Positions 7,857-14,173 are shown, counted from the first letter of the stretch. The stretch is 22,754 bases of DNA from JALXDT01 sp964634755 (GCA_964634755.1 CAZWJH010000035.1:1-22754); one strand, 5' to 3'. Made by a program: numbers and translations. The notes: generated from the sequence alone by a model not told the origin.

Positions 7857-9029
7857 CTAAAAATTATAATCTATCCCTCCCATTATTGTAAATAGATTAT
7901 AATCAAAGAAATCATCATTGGAGCTATTGTCTCTATATATTCCTTTAAGATAAACATTCAATCTTCCAAAACTTTTCATTATACTAAAAGTTCCCTGATA
8001 CATTGTGTCTTTTCTGTATTCGCCGGGTTGGATAATTTCTCCCACCAAATCTCTTATAAAAATTCCTTCATATAATTTTGAAAAATAAGAAAACTCAACG
8101 GCAGTAGTTAATCCGAAAAATTTAGTGCTTTTTAAAGCAATGGAATACCTTGAGCCATCCCAGAAAAAATCATCATTCATCTTTGTCAAGATCCACTCAT
8201 CCTCTGACATGTCGGGTATAACTTTATCTTCAACCAACTTTTTCCTGTAACTATATTCAAGAACCAGTCCTGTCAATGTCCCTACGCTTTGAGCCAATCT
8301 TAATGTGGAATAAAAGATTGGCAAAGAAAGTGTATAACTGCTCTCCTCTGTAATCATCTCTGTTCCGTTTCTTCCTCTCCTTCCTATAGGAAACACCTGA
8401 ATATACTGTTGCGTTTCAATAATGTGTGGAAAATAAAGATAATTAAAACCAACTGTACCTCTTAAAGTGATTTGTGTTTTAAAAAATTTGTTAAGTTGAA
8501 GGAAGGAAGAAAACTTAAAATGGTCATAAGAATCATAAGAAAAGTAATCTTTATTTATACCTTTAATACCTGTTTTGATCAGGAAGCTTTTTGTTAAATA
8601 TTTCTTTAAACCTATGGTAAGTCCCTCCTCCATATTATCAAGATAGGATAGCTCACTGTTAAATGTATTTATTGAAATATTCGGAGTAATGTAAAGGAGG
8701 TCCCTTCCGCCCAAAGCCTTGTAAAACTCAAATCCGGAAGATAAAAAGTATGAGTTCAGAAAATTATTCTCTGTGTAAAATCTGCCAGTGGCATCAAAGT
8801 AAAAATTTAAATTTGACGAAGAATAATCCACTTCCACACCAGGAGAAATTATCCTATCCGAGACTTGAGTTGAATCCCAATAAACATTATTAGTATAAAT
8901 CGTATCAACATAAGGAAAAAGCTGTAATTTAAATCCATCCCCTGCAAAAGTCACAACAGATAATATAAAAAAGAAGAAGAGGAGAAAAGCTCCTCCTCTC
9001 CCTTTCTTTATAGTGTCCATCTTCACCAT
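7857..9029 (-). CDS. Outer-membrane beta-barrel protein of the sigma-54 module
   Basis: 390 residues as drawn from ATG 9029. The ATG at 9020 (MDTIKKG, preceded by GGTGAAG) is an equally possible start. A signal peptide with a long Phe/Leu core ends near residue 29 (VTFA). The mature protein consists of amphipathic strands with many Tyr/Phe/Ser residues and polar loops, and it ends in GGIDYNF. The terminal Phe and alternating pattern indicate an outer-membrane barrel, with enough length for about 14-16 strands. Loops carry acidic stretches (EDKVIPDMSEDEW) and one Arg/Gly-rich loop (PIGRRGRNG). I recognise no family. It lies 4 nt after the calcium-binding protein gene and 12 nt before the small secreted protein gene, so all three should be co-expressed. 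It could be a pore or anchor for those secreted partners. Confidence 0.82.
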   Translation of the reverse strand: MVKMDTIKKGRGGAFLLFFFFILSVVTFAGDGFKLQLFPYVDTIYTNNVYWDSTQVSDRIISPGVEVDYSSSNLNFYFDATGRFYTENNFLNSYFLSSGFEFYKALGGRDLLYITPNISINTFNSELSYLDNMEEGLTIGLKKYLTKSFLIKTGIKGINKDYFSYDSYDHFKFSSFLQLNKFFKTQITLRGTVGFNYLYFPHIIETQQYIQVFPIGRRGRNGTEMITEESSYTLSLPIFYSTLRLAQSVGTLTGLVLEYSYRKKLVEDKVIPDMSEDEWILTKMNDDFFWDGSRYSIALKSTKFFGLTTAVEFSYFSKLYEGIFIRDLVGEIIQPGEYRKDTMYQGTFSIMKSFGRLNVYLKGIYRDNSSNDDFFDYNLFTIMGGIDYNF

Positions 9030-9033
9030 TTAA

Positions 9034-9471
9034 TTAATGTTTTCCTGAGCCTCTGTTTTTTCCAGTATTACCGTGGGGGCCTTTACCATCACAAACCCCG
9101 GTACCATTGTTTCCACCCCAATTGTGATTAAACTCATTGCAGTCAGTACGAAGCCCGCTTCTTGCTCCTCTGTGACCTCTTTCTCCATTTTTACCGTAAG
9201 CTAATTTTCTGCCCGTGCCATCCATAGGCTTTACATAATCAGGATCAAGCCCATTTGGGATTCCATCACCATCGTCATCTCTTGCATAATCATTAATCCC
9301 ATCTCCATCTTCATCAATAAACCCAAAAGTATTGGATATTCTATTCTGGGCTAAAACTCTTGTCTGCTGCTGAGTAGCAATCTTTACAGTATTTTTGGTT
9401 CCAGCGTAAACAAAATAAGAAATTAACACCAAGGCAAATCCAAACAACAAAAGCTTAGTTAATTTCTTCAT
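9034..9471 (-). CDS. Secreted TSP3-like calcium-binding, Gly/Asn/His-rich protein
   Basis: 145 residues, first gene of the leftward sigma-54 operon. The signal peptide is residues 1-23 (cleavage after VYA). Two Asp-rich loops of the thrombospondin type 3 / EF-loop kind follow: DEDGDGINDYARD (about 53-65) and DDDGDGIPNGLDPDY (about 65-79). Such loops bind Ca2+ in known families. The C-terminal third is unusual: low-complexity, rich in Gly, Arg, Asn and His, with two Cys (C111, C127) that could form a disulfide and several His that could bind metal. The start ATG is preceded by AGGAGGTG (9484-9477) with 5-nt spacing, the best ribosome site in this operon, so this is probably the most strongly translated product. 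No named family is recognised beyond the calcium loops. Confidence 0.85.
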   Translation of the reverse strand: MKKLTKLLLFGFALVLISYFVYAGTKNTVKIATQQQTRVLAQNRISNTFGFIDEDGDGINDYARDDDGDGIPNGLDPDYVKPMDGTGRKLAYGKNGERGHRGARSGLRTDCNEFNHNWGGNNGTGVCDGKGPHGNTGKNRGSGKH

Positions 9472-9504
9472 TTTTCCACCTCCTAAAATCAGATAAAAAC
9501 ATAG

Positions 9505-9521
9505 CGAAAAAATTGTGCCAG
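9505..9521 (-). promoter_or_regulatory. Sigma-54-like promoter of the leftward operon
   Basis: On the minus strand CTGGCAC (9521-9515) is a perfect -24 element. Ten bases after its GG comes TC where the consensus has GC, so the -12 element (TTTTTC) is imperfect by one base. Transcription would start near 9494, leaving a 23-nt leader with the strong AGGAGGTG site. The operon encodes its own sigma-54 activator, which supports the call. Confidence 0.6.
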
Positions 9522-9539
9522 CTTTCTGAAACTTTTATT

Positions 9540-9568
9540 AGTATAGACAAATTAAGGAGAAACGGCAA
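9540..9568 (-). promoter_or_regulatory. Possible sigma-70 promoter upstream of the sigma-54 promoter
   Basis: Minus strand: -35 TTGCCG (9568-9563), 17-bp spacer, -10 TATACT (9545-9540). It would start transcription near 9533 and could provide basal expression of the kinase and regulator, with the sigma-54 promoter giving induced expression. Matches are 4/6 and 5/6, so chance occurrence in AT-rich DNA is possible. Confidence 0.4.
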
Positions 9569-9596
9569 ATTCAGTTTTTTCGAAAAGTGTTAACAA

Positions 9597-9632
9597 TCGC
9601 AAATACTTGCGAAGTAAAATAGTTTTTTGCGA
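9597..9632. promoter_or_regulatory. Candidate enhancer site of the NtrC-type regulator (palindrome plus half-site)
   Basis: TCGCAAATACTTGCGA (9597-9612) is a perfect inverted repeat with 6-bp arms and a 4-bp spacer. A third TTGCGA lies at 9627-9632, exactly 20 bp (about two helical turns) from the one at 9607. The centre of the palindrome lies about 110 bp upstream of both predicted divergent sigma-54 starts. This distance and symmetry are what a shared upstream activator site would have. Confidence 0.55.
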
Positions 9633-9685
9633 CATATTAAAGTACAACACCATAAAGAAGCTTGAAAATAAAAACCACCTACAAT

Positions 9686-9702
9686 TTGGCACAGTTTTTG
9701 GT
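9686..9702 (+). promoter_or_regulatory. Sigma-54-like promoter of the rightward genes
   Basis: TTGGCAC (9686-9692) matches the -24 element. Ten bases after its GG comes GG (9700-9701) in place of the -12 GC, inside TTTTTGGT. The start would be near 9713, just before the GGAGGT ribosome site at 9727. It resembles the facing promoter closely: both contain TGGCACA, one purine-type variable base, then a T-run. Confidence 0.6.
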
Positions 9703-9736
9703 TAGAAAATCATACTAAAAAATTTTGGAGGTAAAA

Positions 9737-10198
9737 ATGAAAAAACTCACAACAGTTTTTATTGTGTTACTTTTTGTAGCAACATTTGCTTTAACTCAAA
9801 ATTATTACAGAAGAAATGCCAATTATCCAAGATACTTCAATCCGGAAACCATAACCACTGTAGAAGGTAAAATCATCGGTATTGATTCTGTTAAGATGAG
9901 AGTTTACGCCACCACAAGGTTAAATGTCCAAACTAAGAACGGGCCTATTTATATCCATGTGGCCCCATACTGGTTTCTTGAAAATAATAAGATTTTATTT
10001 AAAATTGGGGAACCAATAAAGGTTACAGGCTCAAAGGTAATTTACAATAATAAACCTGTCATAATAGCATCTCAATTGAAATACAATGGAAAAGAACTTA
10101 AGCTAAGAGATGCCAATGGTTTTCCTGTTTGGGCAGGCCGGAGAGGCAATAATAAAGGCAAAGGAATGGGCAGAGGTCAGGGAAGAAGAAGATTTTAA
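9737..10198 (+). CDS. Small secreted VEGKI...LRD-GFP-W-G protein, copy 2
   Basis: 153 residues from ATG 9737. An in-frame TTG at 9725 is not the start, since it lies within and just before the GGAGGT ribosome site at 9727-9732. The signal peptide is about residues 1-20 (cleavage near ALT-Q). The mature domain repeats the pattern of the protein at 7398-7844: TVEGKI (41-46), IYIHVAPYWF (71-80), IGEPIKVTGSKV (90-101), IIASQLKYNGKELKLRD (109-125), GFPVWAG (128-134). The tail is Gly/Arg/Lys-rich (RGNNKGKGMGRGQGRRRF). There is no Cys, unlike copy 1. It is transcribed divergently from copy 1, probably under the same sigma-54 activator. The domain may be a periplasmic OB-fold; ligand unknown. The basic tail could bind nucleic acid, anionic lipid or acidic loops of the partner proteins. 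Confidence 0.88.
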   Translation: MKKLTTVFIVLLFVATFALTQNYYRRNANYPRYFNPETITTVEGKIIGIDSVKMRVYATTRLNVQTKNGPIYIHVAPYWFLENNKILFKIGEPIKVTGSKVIYNNKPVIIASQLKYNGKELKLRDANGFPVWAGRRGNNKGKGMGRGQGRRRF

Positions 10199-10225
10199 AG
10201 GTCATATACACTTCCTTATAAAGTT

Positions 10226-10260
10226 TAGGGAGAGGGAGTTAGGAGCTATCCCTCTCCTTA
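10226..10260. terminator. Strong stem-loop after the secreted-protein gene, without T-run
   Basis: GGGAGAGGGA (10228-10237) pairs with TCCCTCTCC (10249-10257) around an 11-nt loop. With flanking A-T and G-T pairs the stem reaches about 12 bp. It starts 27 nt after the stop codon at 10198. No T-run follows on either strand, so it is more likely an mRNA-stabilising or partially terminating element between this gene and the DUF4405 gene than a classical intrinsic terminator. Confidence 0.5.
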
Positions 10261-10283
10261 TAATAAAGAGAGAAGCATAAGAA

Positions 10284-10438
10284 ATGATAGTGCGGATTGA
10301 AATTCTGAAAGCTCCCTCAAAATATACAAAAACTCATATGAAAAAAGTCCCTGAGATTAACAAGGAGGACTGTTTTCCTGTCTTGAATGCGAAAGAAGAT
10401 GTCCTATGCACTGTCTTGATTGTGAAAAAGCTTTTTAA
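10284..10438 (+). CDS. Possible small Cys-rich protein interrupted by a -1 frameshift
   Basis: An ATG at 10284 opens a reading frame that runs to 10445 (53 codons). From 10376 the -1 frame encodes CLECERRCPMHCLDCEKAF followed by TAA (10436-10438). Joining the two at the TTTT run (10373-10376) gives a roughly 50-residue protein ending in EDCF, S and that Cys-rich segment. The Cys spacing would be C-x2-C-x2-C-x3-C-x3-C-x2-C, a plausible Zn or Fe-S site. The -1 frame has no start codon of its own because a TAA lies just upstream at 10358. Either one T is missing (sequence error or recent mutation) or a slip on U-UUU is used. No strong ribosome site precedes the ATG. I do not recognise a family. 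Confidence 0.4.
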
Positions 10439-10470
10439 ATGTTAAAATTACAAAAAACAAGGAGGTTTAA

Positions 10471-11319
10471 ATGAAAAAGAAAGGAAGCTTTAATTGGAGA
10501 TCATTTACAAGCTTTATGATGTTTATGAGCTTTACAATAGAAGTATTTACAGGAATAATTCTCTACATAGTTCCACCCGGAAGAGTAGCCCACTGGACAA
10601 ACTGGAGACTTTTATGGCTTGAAAAATCCCAGTGGGAAGCATGGCATACAGTTTTCGGATATGTGTTTTTGTTTTTTGGGATTCTTCACCTTATATACAA
10701 TTGGAAACCTTTAATGCACTACTTAAAATCAAAAGTAGCAGGAACAGTAAAAAACAAAAAAGAGATAGCTTTTACCATCATCGTTGTGCTAATTTTTACC
10801 ATAGGCTCAATTTTTGAAATACCTCCCGTATCCTATGTTTATGAGCTAAGTGAATACATAAGTGAATCATGGGAGAATAAAGAGAGCAGTCCTCCGGTTC
10901 CCCACGCAGAAAGATTAACAGTTGAAGAGCTTTCAAAATACATTGAAATGAAACCCTCTGAAATATATGAAACATTAAAAAAAGCAGAAGTAAAGGTAAG
11001 CAACCAAAATAAAACAATAGAAGAAATCGCGCAGGAAAATAATATGACTCCGAGTGAACTTTTTAAAAAAATCAAAGAAAAAACAGGAAAAAGCATAGAG
11101 TTAAAACAGAATTCTGAAAATAACACTCCCCGAAGGGGCTACGGAAGAATGACATTAAAAACAGTAAGCATTGACCTGAAAATACCTGTTGAGAAAATAA
11201 TCAAAACATTAAAAGAAAATGGAATAGAGGCAAAAGAAAACGAAACTCTAAAAGAGATAGCAGATAGATATGACAAAACACCTTATGAATTATTTGAAAT
11301 TATAAAAAATAGAATCTAA
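10471..11319 (+). CDS. DUF4405-like three-helix membrane protein with C-terminal tandem repeats
   Basis: 282 residues; the start ATG has a GGAGGT site 5 nt upstream. Three membrane helices lie at about 13-33, 57-77 and 98-117. His residues flank or sit in the second helix (H41, H59, H73, H83), in the style of DUF4405/cytochrome b561-like heme membrane proteins; heme binding is inferred. The soluble C-terminal half contains two copies of a two-part helical repeat. Copy A is LTVEELSKYIEMKPSEIYETL... with TIEEIAQENNMTPSELFKKIK (149-206); copy B is MTLKTVSIDLKIPVEKIIKTL... with TLKEIADRYDKTPYELFEIIK (227-282). The repeats resemble small helix-turn-helix-like hairpins. The context suggests it belongs to the sigma-54 envelope module and may move electrons or sense redox state at the inner membrane. 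It is probably transcribed from the 9686 promoter past the stem-loop. Confidence 0.8.
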   Translation: MKKKGSFNWRSFTSFMMFMSFTIEVFTGIILYIVPPGRVAHWTNWRLLWLEKSQWEAWHTVFGYVFLFFGILHLIYNWKPLMHYLKSKVAGTVKNKKEIAFTIIVVLIFTIGSIFEIPPVSYVYELSEYISESWENKESSPPVPHAERLTVEELSKYIEMKPSEIYETLKKAEVKVSNQNKTIEEIAQENNMTPSELFKKIKEKTGKSIELKQNSENNTPRRGYGRMTLKTVSIDLKIPVEKIIKTLKENGIEAKENETLKEIADRYDKTPYELFEIIKNRI

Positions 11320-11354
11320 CAACAAAAAGTCTAATATCTTTTGAGAAAGTTTAT

Positions 11355-11383
11355 TTGACACAAAAACTTTTTTTTGGTATTTT
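11355..11383 (+). promoter_or_regulatory. Sigma-70 promoter of the GTPase operon, placed for a leaderless mRNA
   Basis: -35 TTGACA (11355-11360, perfect), 17-bp spacer, -10 TATTTT (11378-11383). The expected start is near 11390, only about 3 nt before the GTG start codon at 11393. No Shine-Dalgarno sequence precedes that codon. Confidence 0.7.
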
Positions 11384-11392
11384 AAATGTGCT

Positions 11393-12598
11393 GTGGTATT
11401 AATTAATTATTCTAACAAAGAGCTGAGTATAAAGATTGTCTATTATGGCGCAGGTTTAAGCGGGAAAACTACAAATTTATATTATATTTACAAGAAAACA
11501 CAAAAGGGTTTTCGTGGAGAATTGGTTAGTCTTGACACAGACACAGAAAGGACACTTTTCTTTGACTTGCTTCCAATGGAAGTTGGAAAGATAATGGATT
11601 TAACAACTAAGATCCAATTATATACTGTTCCTGGTCAAGTCCATTATGATAGTACTCGAAAACTTGTTTTAAAGGGAGTTGATGGTATAGTTTTTGTAGT
11701 TGACTCTCAAGCACCACTTCTTGAAGCAAATATTGAAAGCTTTAAGAATATGGAAGAAAACTTGGCTATTTACGGAAGAACAATTAAGGATATTCCCATT
11801 GTCTTTCAATACAATAAAAGGGATTTAAAGAATGTGTTGCCCCTTGAGACACTAAATAAAAAACTAAATCCATACGGATTTAAATACTTTGAATCAATTG
11901 CTGTAGAGGGAAAAGGAGTCTTTGAAACATTAAGGGAAATTACAAAGCTAACCCTTGACTCAGTAAAGAATATAATTGTGGAAAGAGGGAAAAAGAGCAT
12001 AATAGGAGAGGAAGTGGAAGAACTTAAAAAGAAAGGCAAAAAAGAGATAAAAGAGGAAAAGAAAAAGGAAGAAGATAATATAGAAGAAGAAAAAATAGAA
12101 AAACTTGAAGAAGAGTTACAGGAAAACGAGACAATGGAAGTAATTAAGAATGTAAAAGAAGGAAGAGAAGAAGATAAAGGACAAGAGATAGAAAAAAACG
12201 AGACAATCGAAGAAATAGAGGAGATTGAGGATATTGAGATTGAAGAGATTTCTGACAATGAAGCTGAAATTGAAGATAAAAAGAAGAGCAAAGGAAATAA
12301 AAAAGAAGGCAAGGAGGAAGTAAAAACAGAGAAAAAAGAAGAAGATATAAACAAAGAAAAGAAAAAAGGTTTTGAAAAAGAAATTATCAAACATGAAGAA
12401 ATAAAAACTACTTTTAAAAACATAATTGAGAAAAACTTAAAATTTTCAATAAATAAAAAACTTCTAGAAGAATCATCATACCTCTGGTTGCAATTTAGCA
12501 CGCCGGAGGGAGTTGTGGTAAAAAAATGGAAAATATCAAAAGAAAAAATAAAAGATGGAGCAATTCTTAATCTAAACATCGAATTAAATATAAAATGA
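11393..12598 (+). CDS. MglA-type small GTPase with long charged tail and C-terminal domain
   Basis: 401 residues, about twice the usual MglA length. The GTPase domain (1-195) has G1 GAGLSGKT (19-26), the MglA-specific TVPGQVHYDSTRKLVLKGVDGIVFVVDSQ block (78-106; split: PGQ replaces the usual DxxG) and G4 NKRD (141-144). Bacterial MglA proteins control cell polarity and motility with GAP partners of the MglB type; none is encoded here. Residues about 200-345 are an extremely Lys/Glu-rich, probably coiled or disordered linker. The last 55 residues form a separate beta-rich unit (SSYLWLQFSTPEG, then ILNLNIELNIK) of unknown family. The start is GTG. A conserved M-x-x-INYS opening supports it. The stop overlaps the transglycosylase start by 4 nt, so this GTPase may link polarity to cell-wall remodelling. 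Confidence 0.92.
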   Translation: MVLINYSNKELSIKIVYYGAGLSGKTTNLYYIYKKTQKGFRGELVSLDTDTERTLFFDLLPMEVGKIMDLTTKIQLYTVPGQVHYDSTRKLVLKGVDGIVFVVDSQAPLLEANIESFKNMEENLAIYGRTIKDIPIVFQYNKRDLKNVLPLETLNKKLNPYGFKYFESIAVEGKGVFETLREITKLTLDSVKNIIVERGKKSIIGEEVEELKKKGKKEIKEEKKKEEDNIEEEKIEKLEEELQENETMEVIKNVKEGREEDKGQEIEKNETIEEIEEIEDIEIEEISDNEAEIEDKKKSKGNKKEGKEEVKTEKKEEDINKEKKKGFEKEIIKHEEIKTTFKNIIEKNLKFSINKKLLEESSYLWLQFSTPEGVVVKKWKISKEKIKDGAILNLNIELNIK

Positions 12599-14172
12599 AG
12601 AATTTTAAAGCTCTTTTTGTACTCCTTTTTCTTTTTTTGAGTAGCTGCAATTATTTAAAAGAAGTCAAATTAGAACCGGAAAAAGTAGAAAAAAGTGAAA
12701 TAGAAGTTTTGCTTTCAGATGCAAAGGAAATATTAGGTAAAGCTCAGAGACAGTTCGCAGAAGGCAAAATAGAAGAAGGAAGAGCATTGTTAGATGATGC
12801 TGTAAATGTATTTATAGACGCTCCGGAAGAAATAAAACTAAACAAAAAATACAGAGAATATTTCAATCTAATTGTTACCAAAGCGGCTGATATAGAGGAT
12901 TCAATAGAAGAGCCTGATAATGCTGACCTGTTGATGAACAATAACTCTCTTCCCTCCATAACAAAAACAGAAGCTCAGAAAATTGAAAAAGAGGTAGAAG
13001 AAGAGGTAAAAAAGATTAAATATGGCATTCCTGTTGTAATGAATAGCTATGTTGCAAAATTCATAAAGGTGTATAGTGAAAAAAGAAAAGCATCTCTTGA
13101 AACGGGAATAAAAAGATCAGGTAAATATCTTCCTATGATTTTAAGAATTTTAAAAAAGTATGATATCCCGGAAGAACTTGCAGTTTTACCTCTTCTCGAA
13201 AGCAATTTTAAAATAAAGGCTGTTTCAAGAGCAAGAGCAAAAGGGCTCTGGCAATTTATGAGAGGTACCGCTCTACTTTTCGGTTTAAAGGTAAATTGGT
13301 GGATAGACGAAAGATACAACCCTGAAAAAGCAACCGAAGCCGCAGCAAAATTATTGAAACATCTCTATACAAAATACAATGATTGGTATCTTGCCCTTGC
13401 AGCTTACGATGCAGGAGAGGGAAAGGTTGATAGAGCATTGAGAAGGGTAAGAGGAAATAGCTTCTGGGATCTTCAAAGAACAAGATATTTGAAGAGAGAA
13501 ACCAAAAACTATATTCCAGCATTTATTGCTCTTGTTATAATTACAAAGGACCCTCAAAGATTTAATATAAAGGTAGAAAGAGATGAGCCTTTATCTTATA
13601 AAAAGATATTGGTACCTTCTCCCATTGATCTCAGGATTGCCGCAAAAAGGCTTGGAATTGATTATTACACATTAAAAAAATACAATCCTGAGTTATTAAG
13701 ACCAATAACTCCTTATTTCTTAAAACATTATGAATTAAAAGTCCCGGCAGAAATACCCGATGAAAAAGTTTTCACCTTAAAATCTTTACCAGTCAAAAAA
13801 AGGATAAGATGGATAGAGCATAGAATAAGAAAGGGAGAAAGTCTTTACTCAATAGCCAGAAAATATAGTGTTTCCGTAAAATCAATTAAAACTTACAATA
13901 ATCTGAGGTCAAACCTTATTAGACCCGGTAGAATTTTACTTATACCTTCGCCAGGAACTTATTCTTATAAAAGGGTAAGTTCATATAGAAAAAATAGAAT
14001 TGTTTATAAAAAACTCAATAAAAAATCATTTTATTATAAAGTTAAAAAGGGTGATACACTTTATAAAATTTCAAGGGAATACAATATCCCTGTTAAAAAA
14101 ATTAAGCAGTGGAATCATTTAAGAGGGAATCGAATATTCCCGGGAGATAAATTAATAATTTACAGGGGGTAA
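12595..14172 (+). CDS. mltD: Lipoprotein lytic transglycosylase with SLT and two LysM domains (MltD-like)
   Basis: 525 residues. A lipoprotein signal ends in LSSC (lipid-modified C18), so it sits in the inner leaflet of the outer membrane or on the inner membrane. Residues about 25-150 form a helical, Lys/Glu-rich region not usual in MltD. The SLT domain (about 170-320) has catalytic E202 in LPLLESNF, then SRARAKGLWQFMRGTA and YNDWYLALAAYDAGEG, which are family signatures. Two peptidoglycan-binding LysM domains end the protein (about 407-452 with RKGESLYSIARKY, and about 479-523 with KKGDTLYKISREY). It cleaves glycan strands to 1,6-anhydro-muropeptides. It is coupled to the GTPase gene by a 4-nt ATGA overlap and followed after 1 nt by the ComM gene. 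Confidence 0.95.
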   Translation: MKNFKALFVLLFLFLSSCNYLKEVKLEPEKVEKSEIEVLLSDAKEILGKAQRQFAEGKIEEGRALLDDAVNVFIDAPEEIKLNKKYREYFNLIVTKAADIEDSIEEPDNADLLMNNNSLPSITKTEAQKIEKEVEEEVKKIKYGIPVVMNSYVAKFIKVYSEKRKASLETGIKRSGKYLPMILRILKKYDIPEELAVLPLLESNFKIKAVSRARAKGLWQFMRGTALLFGLKVNWWIDERYNPEKATEAAAKLLKHLYTKYNDWYLALAAYDAGEGKVDRALRRVRGNSFWDLQRTRYLKRETKNYIPAFIALVIITKDPQRFNIKVERDEPLSYKKILVPSPIDLRIAAKRLGIDYYTLKKYNPELLRPITPYFLKHYELKVPAEIPDEKVFTLKSLPVKKRIRWIEHRIRKGESLYSIARKYSVSVKSIKTYNNLRSNLIRPGRILLIPSPGTYSYKRVSSYRKNRIVYKKLNKKSFYYKVKKGDTLYKISREYNIPVKKIKQWNHLRGNRIFPGDKLIIYRG

Positions 14173-14173
14173 T

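Noticed and set aside
9725..9736. In-frame TTG start for the second secreted protein
   Set aside because: The TTG overlaps the GGAGGT ribosome site, and ATG 9737 lies 4 nt after that site and begins a normal signal peptide.
10377..10445. C-terminal part of the unshifted 53-codon frame as the real protein
   Set aside because: It gives no recognisable pattern, while the -1 frame gives regularly spaced Cys; the shifted product is preferred, though unproven.
11806..12579. Long open frame of 257 codons on the minus strand
   Set aside because: It is the antisense shadow of the Lys/Glu-rich part of the MglA-type gene; the Ser/Phe/Ile-rich translation is what such a region gives by chance, and no ribosome site or promoter supports it.
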